Source of the DNA: an uncultured Collinsella sp.
GTDB taxonomy: Bacteria; Actinomycetota; Coriobacteriia; Coriobacteriales; Coriobacteriaceae
Reading direction: 5' to 3'
Assembly (NCBI GenBank): GCA_900554135.1
Contig: USFU01000047.1
Coordinates: 1-10,328 of the forward strand
Length of the DNA stretch: 10,328 nt
The position numbers and the translations under genes are program-made. Of the stretch, positions 1-6,826 are shown in pieces (the first letter of the stretch is position 1; each line of letters starts with the position of its first letter). A model generated the notes under the pieces. That model ran no database searches. It had not been told where the DNA came from and was given only the letters and a program-made list of their open reading frames with translations.

Positions 1-366
1 TATGCCGCGCACGATTCCGGCAAGGTGGTCAATCCCATCTCCATCCAGGGTCAGATCGAAGGCGGCGTGCTCATGGGTATGGGCTATGCGCTTACCGAGG
101 ACTGGCCGCTCAAGGACTGCGTACCCCAGGCAAGGTACGGTACGCTCGGGTTGTTCCGTGCGCCCGAGATTCCGGATATCCACGCCATTTACGTGGAGAA
201 GGACGAGCTACTGCCTGTGGCATATGGCGGCAAGGGCATCGGCGAGATCGCAACGATTCCCACGGCGCCCGCCGTGCAGAACGCCTACCGCGCATTCGAC
301 GGCAAGCTGCGTCCGGATCTGCCCATGGTGGATACCCCGTACAGCCGCGTTCGTAACCGCGGCTAG
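1..366 (+). CDS. C-terminal fragment of a xanthine-dehydrogenase-type molybdenum hydroxylase (molybdopterin-binding subunit)
   Basis: The 5' end lies outside the window. The visible 121 codons read in frame from base 1 and stop at TAG 364-366. Family members carry the molybdopterin cofactor and hydroxylate purines or related heterocycles in the cytoplasm. The fragment starts with HDSGKVVNP, continues with QGQIEGGVLMGMGYALTE, and has KGIGE near bases 232-246. The Glu at 244-246 is in the place of the family's catalytic glutamate. The stretch LKDCVPQARYGTLGLFRAPEIPDI and the short tail after the catalytic motif resemble, from memory, the selenium-dependent xanthine dehydrogenase branch more than classical XdhA. 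That branch call is an inference. A strong terminator 70 bases downstream suggests this is the last gene of its operon. A different molybdenum hydroxylase, such as an aldehyde or nicotinate hydroxylase, remains possible. Confidence 0.85.
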   Translation, partial: YAAHDSGKVVNPISIQGQIEGGVLMGMGYALTEDWPLKDCVPQARYGTLGLFRAPEIPDIHAIYVEKDELLPVAYGGKGIGEIATIPTAPAVQNAYRAFDGKLRPDLPMVDTPYSRVRNRG

Positions 367-435
367 GGTAGAGCGCGGACGGTCTTTGTTGACGGGCCGC
401 ACGCGCTCAACTTCAACTGCATACGCTGTGCCTTT

Positions 436-471
436 GGCCCCGGCTTCCGTGCGAGCCGGGGCCTTTTGTTT
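436..471 (+). terminator. Rho-independent terminator after the molybdenum hydroxylase gene
   Basis: A perfect 10-bp GC-rich stem (GGCCCCGGCT at 436-445 with AGCCGGGGCC at 454-463) closes an 8-nt loop and is followed by TTTTGTTT at 464-471. It lies about 70 bases after the stop codon and faces the same way as that gene. Confidence 0.92.
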
Positions 472-492
472 GCCGAGCGAGGGCTGCCGATC

Positions 493-538
493 GGAAAGCG
501 CATCCCACAATTCGACTTTAGAACGGGACGCGCTTTCC
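493..538. repeat. Palindromic intergenic repeat, array 1, unit 1
   Basis: The left arm GGAAAGCGCATCCC (493-506) and the right arm GGGACGCGCTTTCC (525-538) are reverse complements at 13 of 14 positions, with an 18-nt centre. The unit belongs to the same family as 555-600 and the copies at 5484-5600. Its left arm starts exactly 62 bp before that of the next unit. Confidence 0.75.
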
Positions 539-554
539 CAACGGGGCCCCAAGC

Positions 555-600
555 GGAAACTGCATCCCGGAATCTGGCTCCAAAACGGGATGCACTTTCC
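555..600. repeat. Palindromic intergenic repeat, array 1, unit 2
   Basis: The left arm GGAAACTGCATCCCG (555-569) pairs with CGGGATGCACTTTCC (586-600) at 14 of 15 positions. The centre carries GGAATCTGG, which recurs as GGAATCCGG at 5588-5596. The 16 bases between units 1 and 2 resemble the 17-base linkers of the second array in length. Confidence 0.78.
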
Positions 601-679
601 GAACTGCTTCTGCAGCGGCTGTTTTGGCTCCGGGACCGCGTCAATCGCATATCTTTATGGCGCCTTTATCCTACACATG

Positions 680-708
680 TTGTATAACTATCAAATGTGG
701 AATATAAC
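680..708 (+). promoter_or_regulatory. Likely sigma-70-type promoter of the MMPL/heptad-repeat operon
   Basis: TTGTAT (680-685) and TATAAC (703-708) are separated by exactly 17 bases in a locally AT-rich stretch, which predicts a transcript starting near 715 with a leader of about 34 bases. An inverted repeat, CACAT (674-678) with ATGTG (695-699), spans the -35 box and spacer and could be an operator. No regulator gene sits beside it. Confidence 0.6.
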
Positions 709-748
709 AAAGAACAAAACATAGGCTGAGCGTTATGGAGGATTGAGG

Positions 749-2875
749 TTGAAAGAGAAGCTATTTCGATGGGTCGTGAAGCACCGCAAACCCATCATCG
801 CGTTTTATGCTGTGGCGGCACTGGTATGCCTGTTCCTGCGCCAGTTTGTAGGCGTTAACTACGACATTACGAGCTATCTGCCCGACGAAGCGGCGTCGAC
901 CGTCGCTCTGAATACCATGGGTGATGAGTTTGAGGGCGACATTCCCAACTGTCGCGTTATGGTGCCCAATGTCTCGATCGCTCAGGCGCTCAAATACAAG
1001 GACAAAATCAAAAAGGTCGACGGCGTCGAGGAGGTCCTATGGCTTGACGACGCGGCAGATATCGATCAGCCGCTTGCCACGCAAGACAAAGACACCGTTG
1101 AGACCTATTACAAAAAGAACAACGCCCTGTTTACGGTGACGGTTAATTCCGAAAAGGAGATCGAGGCAACCGACGCTATCCGAGATATCGTGGGCGACGA
1201 GGGCGCCATTACGGGCTCGGCCATGTCTAACGCGCTCGCCACCACATCGACCGAGCAGCAGATCAGCATTATCACGGTCGCTGTCATAGCGATTATCTTC
1301 GTGATTCTGGTCATCACGACTACCAGCTGGGCCGAACCCATCCTGGTACTGCTGGGCCTGGGCGTCTCGGTGTTTATCAACTGGGGCACCAACCTCATCT
1401 TTGGCGAGATTAGCTTTGTCACCAACTCTGCGGGCTCCATTTTGCAGGTTGCCATCGCGCTGGACTTCTCGGTCTTTTTGCTGCACCGCTTTAACGAGGA
1501 GCGTGGCCGCCACGGCAGCGTTGCCGAAGACATGGTGCAGTCGTGCTGCCTGTCCTCGGTCGCCGTGTTTTCGAGCGGTTGCACGGTCTGCATCGGCTTT
1601 ATCGCGCTTGCCGCCATGCAGTTTAAGATCGGCCCCGACCTTGGTCTTGCCCTTGCAAAGGGTATCGCCATCAGCCTGGTATCGGTCTTTACCTTTGTTC
1701 CTTCGATGTTCGTTCAGTTCGATGGCTTTGTGCAAAAATCGCAGCACAGGCCCTTTGTCCCGCCGCTGGGTAAGTTCGCCCGTCTGGTGCTCAAGGTCTG
1801 TATCCCCGCTGCCGTCGTGATCCTCGCCGTGGTTTACCCTGCGCGTGTGGCATCGACCTCCAGCGATATCACGTACTACTACGGCACTTCGCACATTTTT
1901 GGTTCGGATACGCGGCTTGGTCAGGATATGGACAAGGTCAAGGAGGTCTTTGGCAACTCCGATACCTACGTTGTGCTCGTTCCCCGTGGAGAGGTGAGCG
2001 AGGAGCAGGCACTCTCCAATGAGCTCAAGGCGCTCCCCGAGGTCAAGTCCATCCAAAGCTATGTTGACGTTGCGAGTCCCTATATCCCCACGGGCATGGC
2101 CGAAAAGGACACGCTCGATCTGGTGGAGGGAGAGCACTACAGCCGTTTGGTGCTCACGGTTACCGCGCCCTACGAGGGTCCGAGTACATTTAAGCTGGTC
2201 AAGAAGATTCGTTGTATCGCGGACAAACATTATCCGGGTAAGGCAATGCTCGCCGGCGAGGGCGTGAGCACCACCGACCTTAAGGACACCATCACCGTCG
2301 ATAAGGGCAAGGTCGACCTCATCGCCGTCGTGGCCGTGTTCGCGGTCTTGCTGCTGGCCACCAAGTCGCTGAGCCTGCCGATCATCTTGGTGCTCGTGAT
2401 TGAGACCTCGATCTGGATCAACTTTGCTGCACCGCTCTACACCGGTATGCACGAGTTCTTCCTCGCCTACTTAATTGTGAGCTCCATCCAGCTGGGCGTT
2501 GCCGTCGACTACGGCATCCTGATTGCTGACCGCTATCGTGAGGACCGCGTGACCATGCATAAGCGCGAAGCGCTACTCGAGACCATGGAAGCTTGCACGA
2601 TTCCTGTTTTGACCTCTGGATCGGTTCTGCTGATCAGTGGCTTCCTGATCCATGCGATCTCGAGCCACGGCGTGCTCAAGCAGATCGGCTGGTTCCTGGG
2701 CGTCGGCGTGAGCATCTCCCTAGTCGCCGTACTCTTTGCGCTGCCGGGTTTCCTGTATGTGCTCGATGGCCTCATCGGCAAGACCACGCTCAAAGCTCAT
2801 TTTTTGCCCAAGGATGCCCAGGATCCGGTTTCGGATACCACCGAGGCATCGGCTGCGGACGGCTCCGCTCAGTAA
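749..2875 (+). CDS. MMPL/RND-family membrane transporter
   Basis: This 708-residue protein has the duplicated RND layout. Membrane segment 1 is near residues 16-35, followed by an extracytoplasmic domain to about 170, five membrane segments to about 325, segment 7 near 349-365, a second extracytoplasmic domain to about 520, and five more segments to about 675. The matched motifs IALDFSVFLLHRF (Asp about 239) and VAVDYGILIADRYRE (Asp about 587) sit in the fourth segment of each half, where RND proteins carry proton-relay acids. MMPL proteins export lipids, peptides or drugs using the proton gradient. The substrate here is unknown. The start chosen is TTG 749, 7 bases after GGAGG (737-741). An in-frame TTG at 743 is too close to that site. 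The next gene begins 32 bases downstream, so the two are almost certainly co-transcribed. The hydrophilic acidic tail after residue 690 looks cytoplasmic. Confidence 0.93.
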   Translation: MKEKLFRWVVKHRKPIIAFYAVAALVCLFLRQFVGVNYDITSYLPDEAASTVALNTMGDEFEGDIPNCRVMVPNVSIAQALKYKDKIKKVDGVEEVLWLDDAADIDQPLATQDKDTVETYYKKNNALFTVTVNSEKEIEATDAIRDIVGDEGAITGSAMSNALATTSTEQQISIITVAVIAIIFVILVITTTSWAEPILVLLGLGVSVFINWGTNLIFGEISFVTNSAGSILQVAIALDFSVFLLHRFNEERGRHGSVAEDMVQSCCLSSVAVFSSGCTVCIGFIALAAMQFKIGPDLGLALAKGIAISLVSVFTFVPSMFVQFDGFVQKSQHRPFVPPLGKFARLVLKVCIPAAVVILAVVYPARVASTSSDITYYYGTSHIFGSDTRLGQDMDKVKEVFGNSDTYVVLVPRGEVSEEQALSNELKALPEVKSIQSYVDVASPYIPTGMAEKDTLDLVEGEHYSRLVLTVTAPYEGPSTFKLVKKIRCIADKHYPGKAMLAGEGVSTTDLKDTITVDKGKVDLIAVVAVFAVLLLATKSLSLPIILVLVIETSIWINFAAPLYTGMHEFFLAYLIVSSIQLGVAVDYGILIADRYREDRVTMHKREALLETMEACTIPVLTSGSVLLISGFLIHAISSHGVLKQIGWFLGVGVSISLVAVLFALPGFLYVLDGLIGKTTLKAHFLPKDAQDPVSDTTEASAADGSAQ

Positions 2876-2907
2876 CGTTTTACAAAGCAGTTGGAAGGAA
2901 TACCGCA

Positions 2908-5337
2908 ATGCATACCCATACCACTGATACCGCTTCGAAAGAGCTCAAAGCCCAACGCGATCTTGTACGTCGTCCCCATAAGCGCATCGCTGCGCTCGCT
3001 CTTGCCGCCGGTCTGACCGTGGCCCTTACCGTTCCCGGTGCCGTTGTGTTCGCCGACGGCGTAGGGTCGACGAGCGCTGCCTCGGCTACGAGTGAGCAGA
3101 TGGCGACGGGCTCCGATAACAGCACGCCGGGATATAAGAAAAACCAGGTCGTATACGTCAAAACCGATGCCGACGGCAATCGCACGGGTGTTTACGTGGT
3201 CAATAGCTTCGAGGCCAATAAGGGCGTCAAGATCGACGATGCCGGCACCTATAACAAAGTGACCAACCTATCGACGACTCAAAAACTAACGGACGACAGC
3301 GGGTCGGTTGCCGTTACGGGCCAGGGAGTGCAGGACTTTGTCTACCAGGGCGATCTGGACAAGAACACTCAGATGCCGTGGAACGTCACCGTGGCATACC
3401 AGCTCGATGGCTGCGATATCGACGCCAAGGATTTGGCGGGCAAGAGCGGCAAGCTCACCATGAAGCTCAAGGTCGAAAAGAACGATGACTATACCGGTGG
3501 CGATTATGCCGATAACTACCTGGTTCAGATTACCGGTCAGCTTAAGGATGCCGAGGCACACGATATTGAGGCTGAGGGCGCCACGGTTGCTGCCAACGGC
3601 TCCAACACGCAGCTTACCTACATGGTGATTCCCGGCAGCACCGGAGACTACACCATTACGACCGATGTTGAGGATTTTGAGTTTGATGGCTGGCAGATTG
3701 TCGGCGTGCCGCTGAATCTTGCCATCGATGTGGACTCGAGCAGCATGGATACGAGCCAGCTCGTGGAGCTCTCAAACGGTATCGCTACGGCCAACAGCGG
3801 TGCTGGCCAGGTTGCCGACGGTGCCAAGACGCTCGCGGCCTCGCTTGCCACGGCCAATACCGGTGCCGGCACGCTGTCCAGTGGCGCCGCTGCGCTCGCG
3901 GCGGGTACGAGCCAGCTCAACGCGCAGGTTCCCACGCTGGTCGAAGGCGTGAGCAACCTTAACGCCGGTGCCGAGGGGGTTAATGCCGGCGCCGCGCAGC
4001 TTAAGGGCGGTGCGTCCGATCTTTCGGCGGGCCTTTCCAAGCTGCAGGGGAGCGCACAGCAGATCTCGGGCGGCATAAGTGGAATTGCCGCTGGGTCCGA
4101 TACGTACGTCAACGCGCTGACGCTGGGCAAGCAGGCTCAGGAGGCAAACCTTGCCAAGGCGCAGGCTGCGGTTAAGACGGCCCAGGACGCTGTGACCGCT
4201 ACGTCGGGCAATGCCTACAGCGCGCTGTACGGGCCGCAGGGTCTTACGGCGGCGCTCAGCGGCGAGGGGCAGTACCTTGCCGGTGCACAGCAGGCGCTCG
4301 GCGGGGCAAAGCAGGTCGCGAGCGCTATGGGCAACGACGCGGCAAAGACTAACGCCGAGAGTGCAAAGGCTGGCGCCGAGAGCGCCGCTGCATCTATTGC
4401 CGCTGCCAAGGCGGCGGTCGCCGATGCTCAGACTGCGCTGGATAACGCGTCCGATCTCGAATCCGCCAAGGCTGCGGCAGACAAGCTAAGCGAGGCTACG
4501 GCACAACTGGATGCCGCCACCGCAAGTGCCGGCAGCGCTGCTACCAGCGCGGGTGCCGCCGCCAAGGCGGCATCGGGCGCCGATGCGACGGGTCTTACCG
4601 CGCTTCTCGATTCCGCATCCAAGGCCGTTGCGGGCGCGCAGGGTCTTAACACGCAGGCGTCGGAGGGCCTTAAGGGTGCCGAGCCCATGTTTGGCACGCT
4701 TACCGATCAGGTTACGACTTTGACCCAGGCGGCCGGCGCCCAGGGTGGCGCCCAGGGTGCCGTCACCGCGCTCGATAGCGCCATTCAGGGCTACACCACG
4801 GTCCAGGATGGCCAACAGCTGAGCCTGGCCGGAGCCATCGCCTATATGAACAGCGCGATCAACCCAGCAGGCCCCACGGCCGCGAACCCCGGTCTTGTCG
4901 CCGGTGTTGGCTCTGCAGCAACGGGCGCAGGCCAGCTGAGCGATGGCGCCACGGCCCTTGCCGCGGGCACCGATCAGCTTGCTGCGGGCACACAGCAGCT
5001 CAACGGCGCCACGCCCGCGCTTGCCAACGGCGTTTCGCAGCTCAACAACGGTGCGGCGCAGCTCAAGACGGGCGCTGCGAGCCTTGCCAGCGGCATGAAT
5101 CTCATCTCCTCGGGTGCGGGCGCGCTTGCCAACGGCACATCCGAGCTCGGCAACGGCATGCAGGAGCTTACCGACCGAACGAGCAATCTCGATACTCAGG
5201 TCATCGACACCATTAAGGACAAGATCGAGGAAATGCTCAACCCCAGCTTTACGCCGACGGACTTTGTTAACGGCGAGCAGGGCGGACATATGAATCGCGT
5301 GCAGTTTGTCTATATGACGGGCGCGATTAGCAAATAG
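2908..5337 (+). CDS. Large secreted protein with Leu/Gly heptad-repeat blocks (YhgE/Pip-like), partner of the MMPL transporter
   Basis: This 809-residue protein starts at ATG 2908, 8 bases after AAGGA (2895-2899). A basic N-terminus and hydrophobic stretch (about residues 27-49) form a signal peptide that probably ends at VVFA-DG. Residues 70-285 form a folded beta-rich-looking domain containing VVYVKTDADGN, QDFVYQGDLDK and DLAGKSGKLTMKLKV, motifs that recur in MMPL-linked heptad-repeat proteins of Gram-positive bacteria. Residues about 290-397 and 667-762 are dense xxxLxxG heptads (for example GAAQLKGGASDLSAGL), as in YhgE/Pip proteins. Between them lies an Ala-rich, Lys/Gln-containing stretch likely to be coiled coil. 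The C-terminus ends in NRVQFVYMTGAISK. No C-terminal membrane segment is visible, unlike YhgE/Pip. It probably works outside the membrane with the transporter encoded just upstream, perhaps as an adaptor or channel-like extension. The molecular role is not known. Confidence 0.9.
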   Translation: MHTHTTDTASKELKAQRDLVRRPHKRIAALALAAGLTVALTVPGAVVFADGVGSTSAASATSEQMATGSDNSTPGYKKNQVVYVKTDADGNRTGVYVVNSFEANKGVKIDDAGTYNKVTNLSTTQKLTDDSGSVAVTGQGVQDFVYQGDLDKNTQMPWNVTVAYQLDGCDIDAKDLAGKSGKLTMKLKVEKNDDYTGGDYADNYLVQITGQLKDAEAHDIEAEGATVAANGSNTQLTYMVIPGSTGDYTITTDVEDFEFDGWQIVGVPLNLAIDVDSSSMDTSQLVELSNGIATANSGAGQVADGAKTLAASLATANTGAGTLSSGAAALAAGTSQLNAQVPTLVEGVSNLNAGAEGVNAGAAQLKGGASDLSAGLSKLQGSAQQISGGISGIAAGSDTYVNALTLGKQAQEANLAKAQAAVKTAQDAVTATSGNAYSALYGPQGLTAALSGEGQYLAGAQQALGGAKQVASAMGNDAAKTNAESAKAGAESAAASIAAAKAAVADAQTALDNASDLESAKAAADKLSEATAQLDAATASAGSAATSAGAAAKAASGADATGLTALLDSASKAVAGAQGLNTQASEGLKGAEPMFGTLTDQVTTLTQAAGAQGGAQGAVTALDSAIQGYTTVQDGQQLSLAGAIAYMNSAINPAGPTAANPGLVAGVGSAATGAGQLSDGATALAAGTDQLAAGTQQLNGATPALANGVSQLNNGAAQLKTGAASLASGMNLISSGAGALANGTSELGNGMQELTDRTSNLDTQVIDTIKDKIEEMLNPSFTPTDFVNGEQGGHMNRVQFVYMTGAISK

Positions 5338-5678
5338 GCAGCCGCGCCCTTGTGGCGATTGGCATCGATAGCAAGTTATAAGGGGGGGGGCCGTCGGGCA
5401 TTGTCTCGGCAGCCCCTCTTTGCTGCCAGCGGCTACTTCGCGTCTTTGCAGAAGCTGTGACGCAGGATTTGTGTTTGGAAGGAGACGCGCTTTCTGCAAG
5501 GGGCGGTGCGCGGAAACTACGGCCCGGATTCGATGCCTAGAACGGGACGCATTTTCTAGCAGAAGCCTCCCGCGGAAAGCGCGTCCAGGAATCCGGCATG
5601 GCGCCGCGCCCCGCATTTGTGTCCGCGCGGGTGGCTACGCTTACTGCAACGTAGTCATTCGTGGAAAGGACGGATGCC
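5338..5678. other. Intergenic region with second palindromic repeat array
   Basis: No gene is supported in these 341 bases. They contain a run of nine G (5382-5390), a small hairpin GGCAGC/GCTGCC (5408-5413, 5422-5427) followed by no T-run, and the 62-bp repeat units from about 5450 to 5600. No clear terminator for the upstream operon or promoter for the downstream gene could be identified. A bulged GGGGGCCG/CGGC..CCCC pairing before TCTTT (5386-5420) could be a weak terminator. Confidence 0.55.
5484..5600. repeat. Palindromic intergenic repeat, array 2 (62-bp period)
   Basis: The left arms GGAAACTACGGCCCG (5512) and GGAAAGCGCGTCC (5574) start 62 bp apart. The right arms GACGCGCTTTC (5484) and GACGCATTTTC (5546) are also 62 bp apart. 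This is the same period and arm consensus as at 493-600. An outer perfect 11-bp inverted repeat joins 5484-5494 to 5575-5585. The flanking units are decayed: a possible left half begins near 5450, and the last right arm near 5609 is weak. Confidence 0.7.
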
Positions 5679-6332
5679 ATGTCGATGGATAAAGCTGGTT
5701 ATGTGAGCGTCGGTGCCGAGGTCGAGGACGAGGTCATGCCCGATCGCGTCGTGTTTAACATCTGTTTTGGCGGAGGCTTCGATACCAAGGAGGCGTGCCT
5801 GGACGACTACAACAAAGATCGTGCCAAGGTCGCCGCGGCGTTAGCGCCCTTTGGCCTGGATGATGAGCTGACGTGCCGCGGCTACAGCTGCTACGCGCGA
5901 ACGACGCGCAGAAAGGCGACCGTCATTGGCTATAGCTACCGTGCCTACGGTACGATCGCCGCGCCGATCGACGTAATAGATGTCGCGGCAGTGTGGACGG
6001 CGCTCAACACCTGTGGATCGCGCGCTGACATGGGAGTTGGTTTTGACCTGGCCGACCAGCGCGCTGCCGAGGATGCCCTTATCGCTCGAGCCGTCGAGCG
6101 AGCTCGCGGCAATGCGCAGGCGCTCGCCGCCGCTTCAAGATCAAAGCTGGGCGGCGTCAAGCACATTTCGTACAACAGCCGTTTAGGCGACATAGATCGA
6201 TTTTGCTATGCCAGCGCGGACGGCGTCGCGCTAGAGGCTCCTGCGGGATCTGGTGATTTCAAAGCGACGGTGCTGGAGCCGGAACCCATTGAGGTCGAAT
6301 GCTCCGTCGACGTCGAGTGGTGGTTGGAGTAG
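5679..6332 (+). CDS. SIMPL domain (DUF541) protein, cytoplasmic
   Basis: The protein has 217 residues. The start at ATG 5679 is chosen because AAAGGA (5665-5670) lies 8 bases upstream. ATG 5685 and GTG 5661 are also in frame but worse placed. The fold pattern fits the SIMPL family: an N-terminal strand GYVSVGAEVEDEVMPDRVVFNICF with the typical PD before the strand, then LTCRGYSCYARTTRRKATVIGYSYRAYGTI, then GFDLADQRAAEDALIARAVERARGNAQALAAASRSKLGGVKHISY, the characteristic helix pair in which an Ala/Arg-rich helix is followed by lG.v..i. Many SIMPL proteins are secreted or periplasmic, but no signal peptide or membrane segment is visible here, so this one is probably cytosolic. The biochemical role of the family is poorly defined. 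The gene is probably monocistronic or followed only by the tiny ORF at 6333. Confidence 0.8.
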   Translation: MSMDKAGYVSVGAEVEDEVMPDRVVFNICFGGGFDTKEACLDDYNKDRAKVAAALAPFGLDDELTCRGYSCYARTTRRKATVIGYSYRAYGTIAAPIDVIDVAAVWTALNTCGSRADMGVGFDLADQRAAEDALIARAVERARGNAQALAAASRSKLGGVKHISYNSRLGDIDRFCYASADGVALEAPAGSGDFKATVLEPEPIEVECSVDVEWWLE

Positions 6333-6452
6333 ATGGGCGAGCCTTGGGACCTCGTAACCGAAAATCCATTTGTTAAACCTGGCGCCCGTGGGTACAAAAA
6401 AGTTGGCGCAGCCCAAGTTGGGATAGCTGGGCAGTGCCGTTACTTTGCTTAA
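6333..6452 (+). CDS. Possible 39-residue small protein directly after the SIMPL gene
   Basis: An ATG begins at the base right after the SIMPL stop codon (TAG 6330-6332) and opens 39 codons to TAA 6450-6452. GGAG (6326-6329) lies only 3 bases upstream, so translation would rely on coupling to the preceding gene. The product, starting MGEPWDLVTENPF and continuing with KPGARGYKKVGAAQVG, is basic and not hydrophobic, and I do not recognise it. The stop codon falls at the foot of the terminator hairpin at 6452-6490, which is where the end of an operon would be expected. It could equally be chance or the remnant of a longer gene. Confidence 0.22.
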   Translation: MGEPWDLVTENPFVKPGARGYKKVGAAQVGIAGQCRYFA

Positions 6453-6490
6453 GGGGTCAATGCCTTAATGGTGTCGACCCCTCTTGTTTT
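6452..6490 (+). terminator. Rho-independent terminator after the SIMPL gene
   Basis: AGGGGTC (6452-6458) pairs perfectly with GACCCCT (6476-6482) across a 17-nt loop, followed by CTTGTTTT. An alternative hairpin TTAAGG (6449-6454) with CCTTAA (6463-6468) overlaps the left arm, and the two cannot form at once. The simplest reading is termination of the SIMPL transcript. Confidence 0.6.
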
Positions 6491-6644
6491 GCTTCGAACG
6501 CTGCTTAAGCGCCTCGGAAAGTCAGATTTGTTGAGCAATAAATTAGATTACGCAAATGGTTGATTGCATGGGGCGGGCGTCAGTCATTTGTCTGGCCATT
6601 ATGGCGCACGGGCCTTTGATTCGTCTTCGACGCACGTGCTATTC

Positions 6645-6788
6645 GCGAAAAGTGTCAAAATCAGGCAGTTAAAAATACGGAAAAGTGTCAAAGACAGCAC
6701 TACGAAACTACGGAAAAATGTCAAAGACAGCACTACGAAACTACGGAAAAATGTCGAAATATACACCTCAAAAGTCCGGAAAAGTGTA
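6645..6788. repeat. Tandem 33-bp array with five CGGAAAArTGTC cores upstream of the ATPase gene
   Basis: Five 12-base cores start at 6645, 6678, 6711, 6744 and 6777, exactly 33 bp apart. They read GCGAAAAGTGTC, CGGAAAAGTGTC, CGGAAAAATGTC, CGGAAAAATGTC and CGGAAAAGTGTA. The two central 33-bp units (6688-6720 and 6721-6753) are identical. The outer units match them mainly in the cores, and in the first outer unit (6655-6687) 23 of 33 bases match. The last core ends about 40 bases before the ATPase start. All three forward frames are open through the central copies because 33 is a multiple of 3, but no ribosome binding site supports translation. The spacing of about three helical turns would put the cores on nearly the same face of the DNA, which suggests binding sites. 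Confidence 0.85.
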
Positions 6789-6826
6789 TCCTTGTGCTAA
6801 ATAAGCACGTAATAGGGGGTGCGCTC

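Larger units (their letters stand above)
367..748. other. Intergenic region between the hydroxylase gene and the MMPL operon
   Basis: This 382-base stretch holds no credible gene. From left to right it contains the terminator at 436-471, two palindromic repeat units at 493-600, an AT-rich segment with a promoter at 680-708, and the ribosome binding site of the next gene. Open frames crossing it lack ribosome binding sites and continue the wrong frame of the upstream gene. Confidence 0.7.
6333..6826. other. Intergenic region before the DUF4143 ATPase gene
   Basis: Apart from the small ORF and the terminator, the region holds an AT-richer segment (about 6520-6810) that differs in base composition from the surrounding genes and contains the 33-bp array. 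Bases 6491-6640 show no gene and no repeat I can support. No convincing -35/-10 pair for the ATPase gene was found. Confidence 0.5.

Noticed and set aside
2..724. 240-codon open frame on the plus strand over the hydroxylase end and intergenic region
   Set aside because: It is out of frame with the recognisable hydroxylase and crosses its terminator and the palindromic repeats. The product is Arg/Ser/Pro-rich noise.
1037..2452. 471-codon open frame on the minus strand inside the MMPL gene
   Set aside because: It lies wholly antisense to a clearly recognisable transporter, its product is rich in His, Asp and Arg with no domain, and it reflects GC-rich codon bias.
4486..5616. 376-codon open frame on the minus strand over the heptad-repeat gene and its downstream region
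   Set aside because: It mirrors the repetitive Ala/Gly codons of the sense gene, and its Arg/Gly/Cys-rich product shows no known domain. It also runs through the intergenic repeat array.
6645..6788. CRISPR array
   Set aside because: The units are directly tandem with no unique spacers between conserved repeats, the period is 33 bp, and no cas gene is present.
6564..6800. 78-codon open frame across the 33-bp array, giving an 11-residue peptide repeat
   Set aside because: No ribosome binding site precedes its start, and all forward frames are open in the central copies. The peptide repeat is a by-product of a 33-bp DNA period, and the conserved part is the DNA core.
6620..6826. N-terminal extension of the ATPase through the repeat array
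   Set aside because: The frame is open back to 6620 but contains no usable start except GTG 6794, which lacks a ribosome binding site. ATG 6827 has a well-placed one and begins where family members usually begin.
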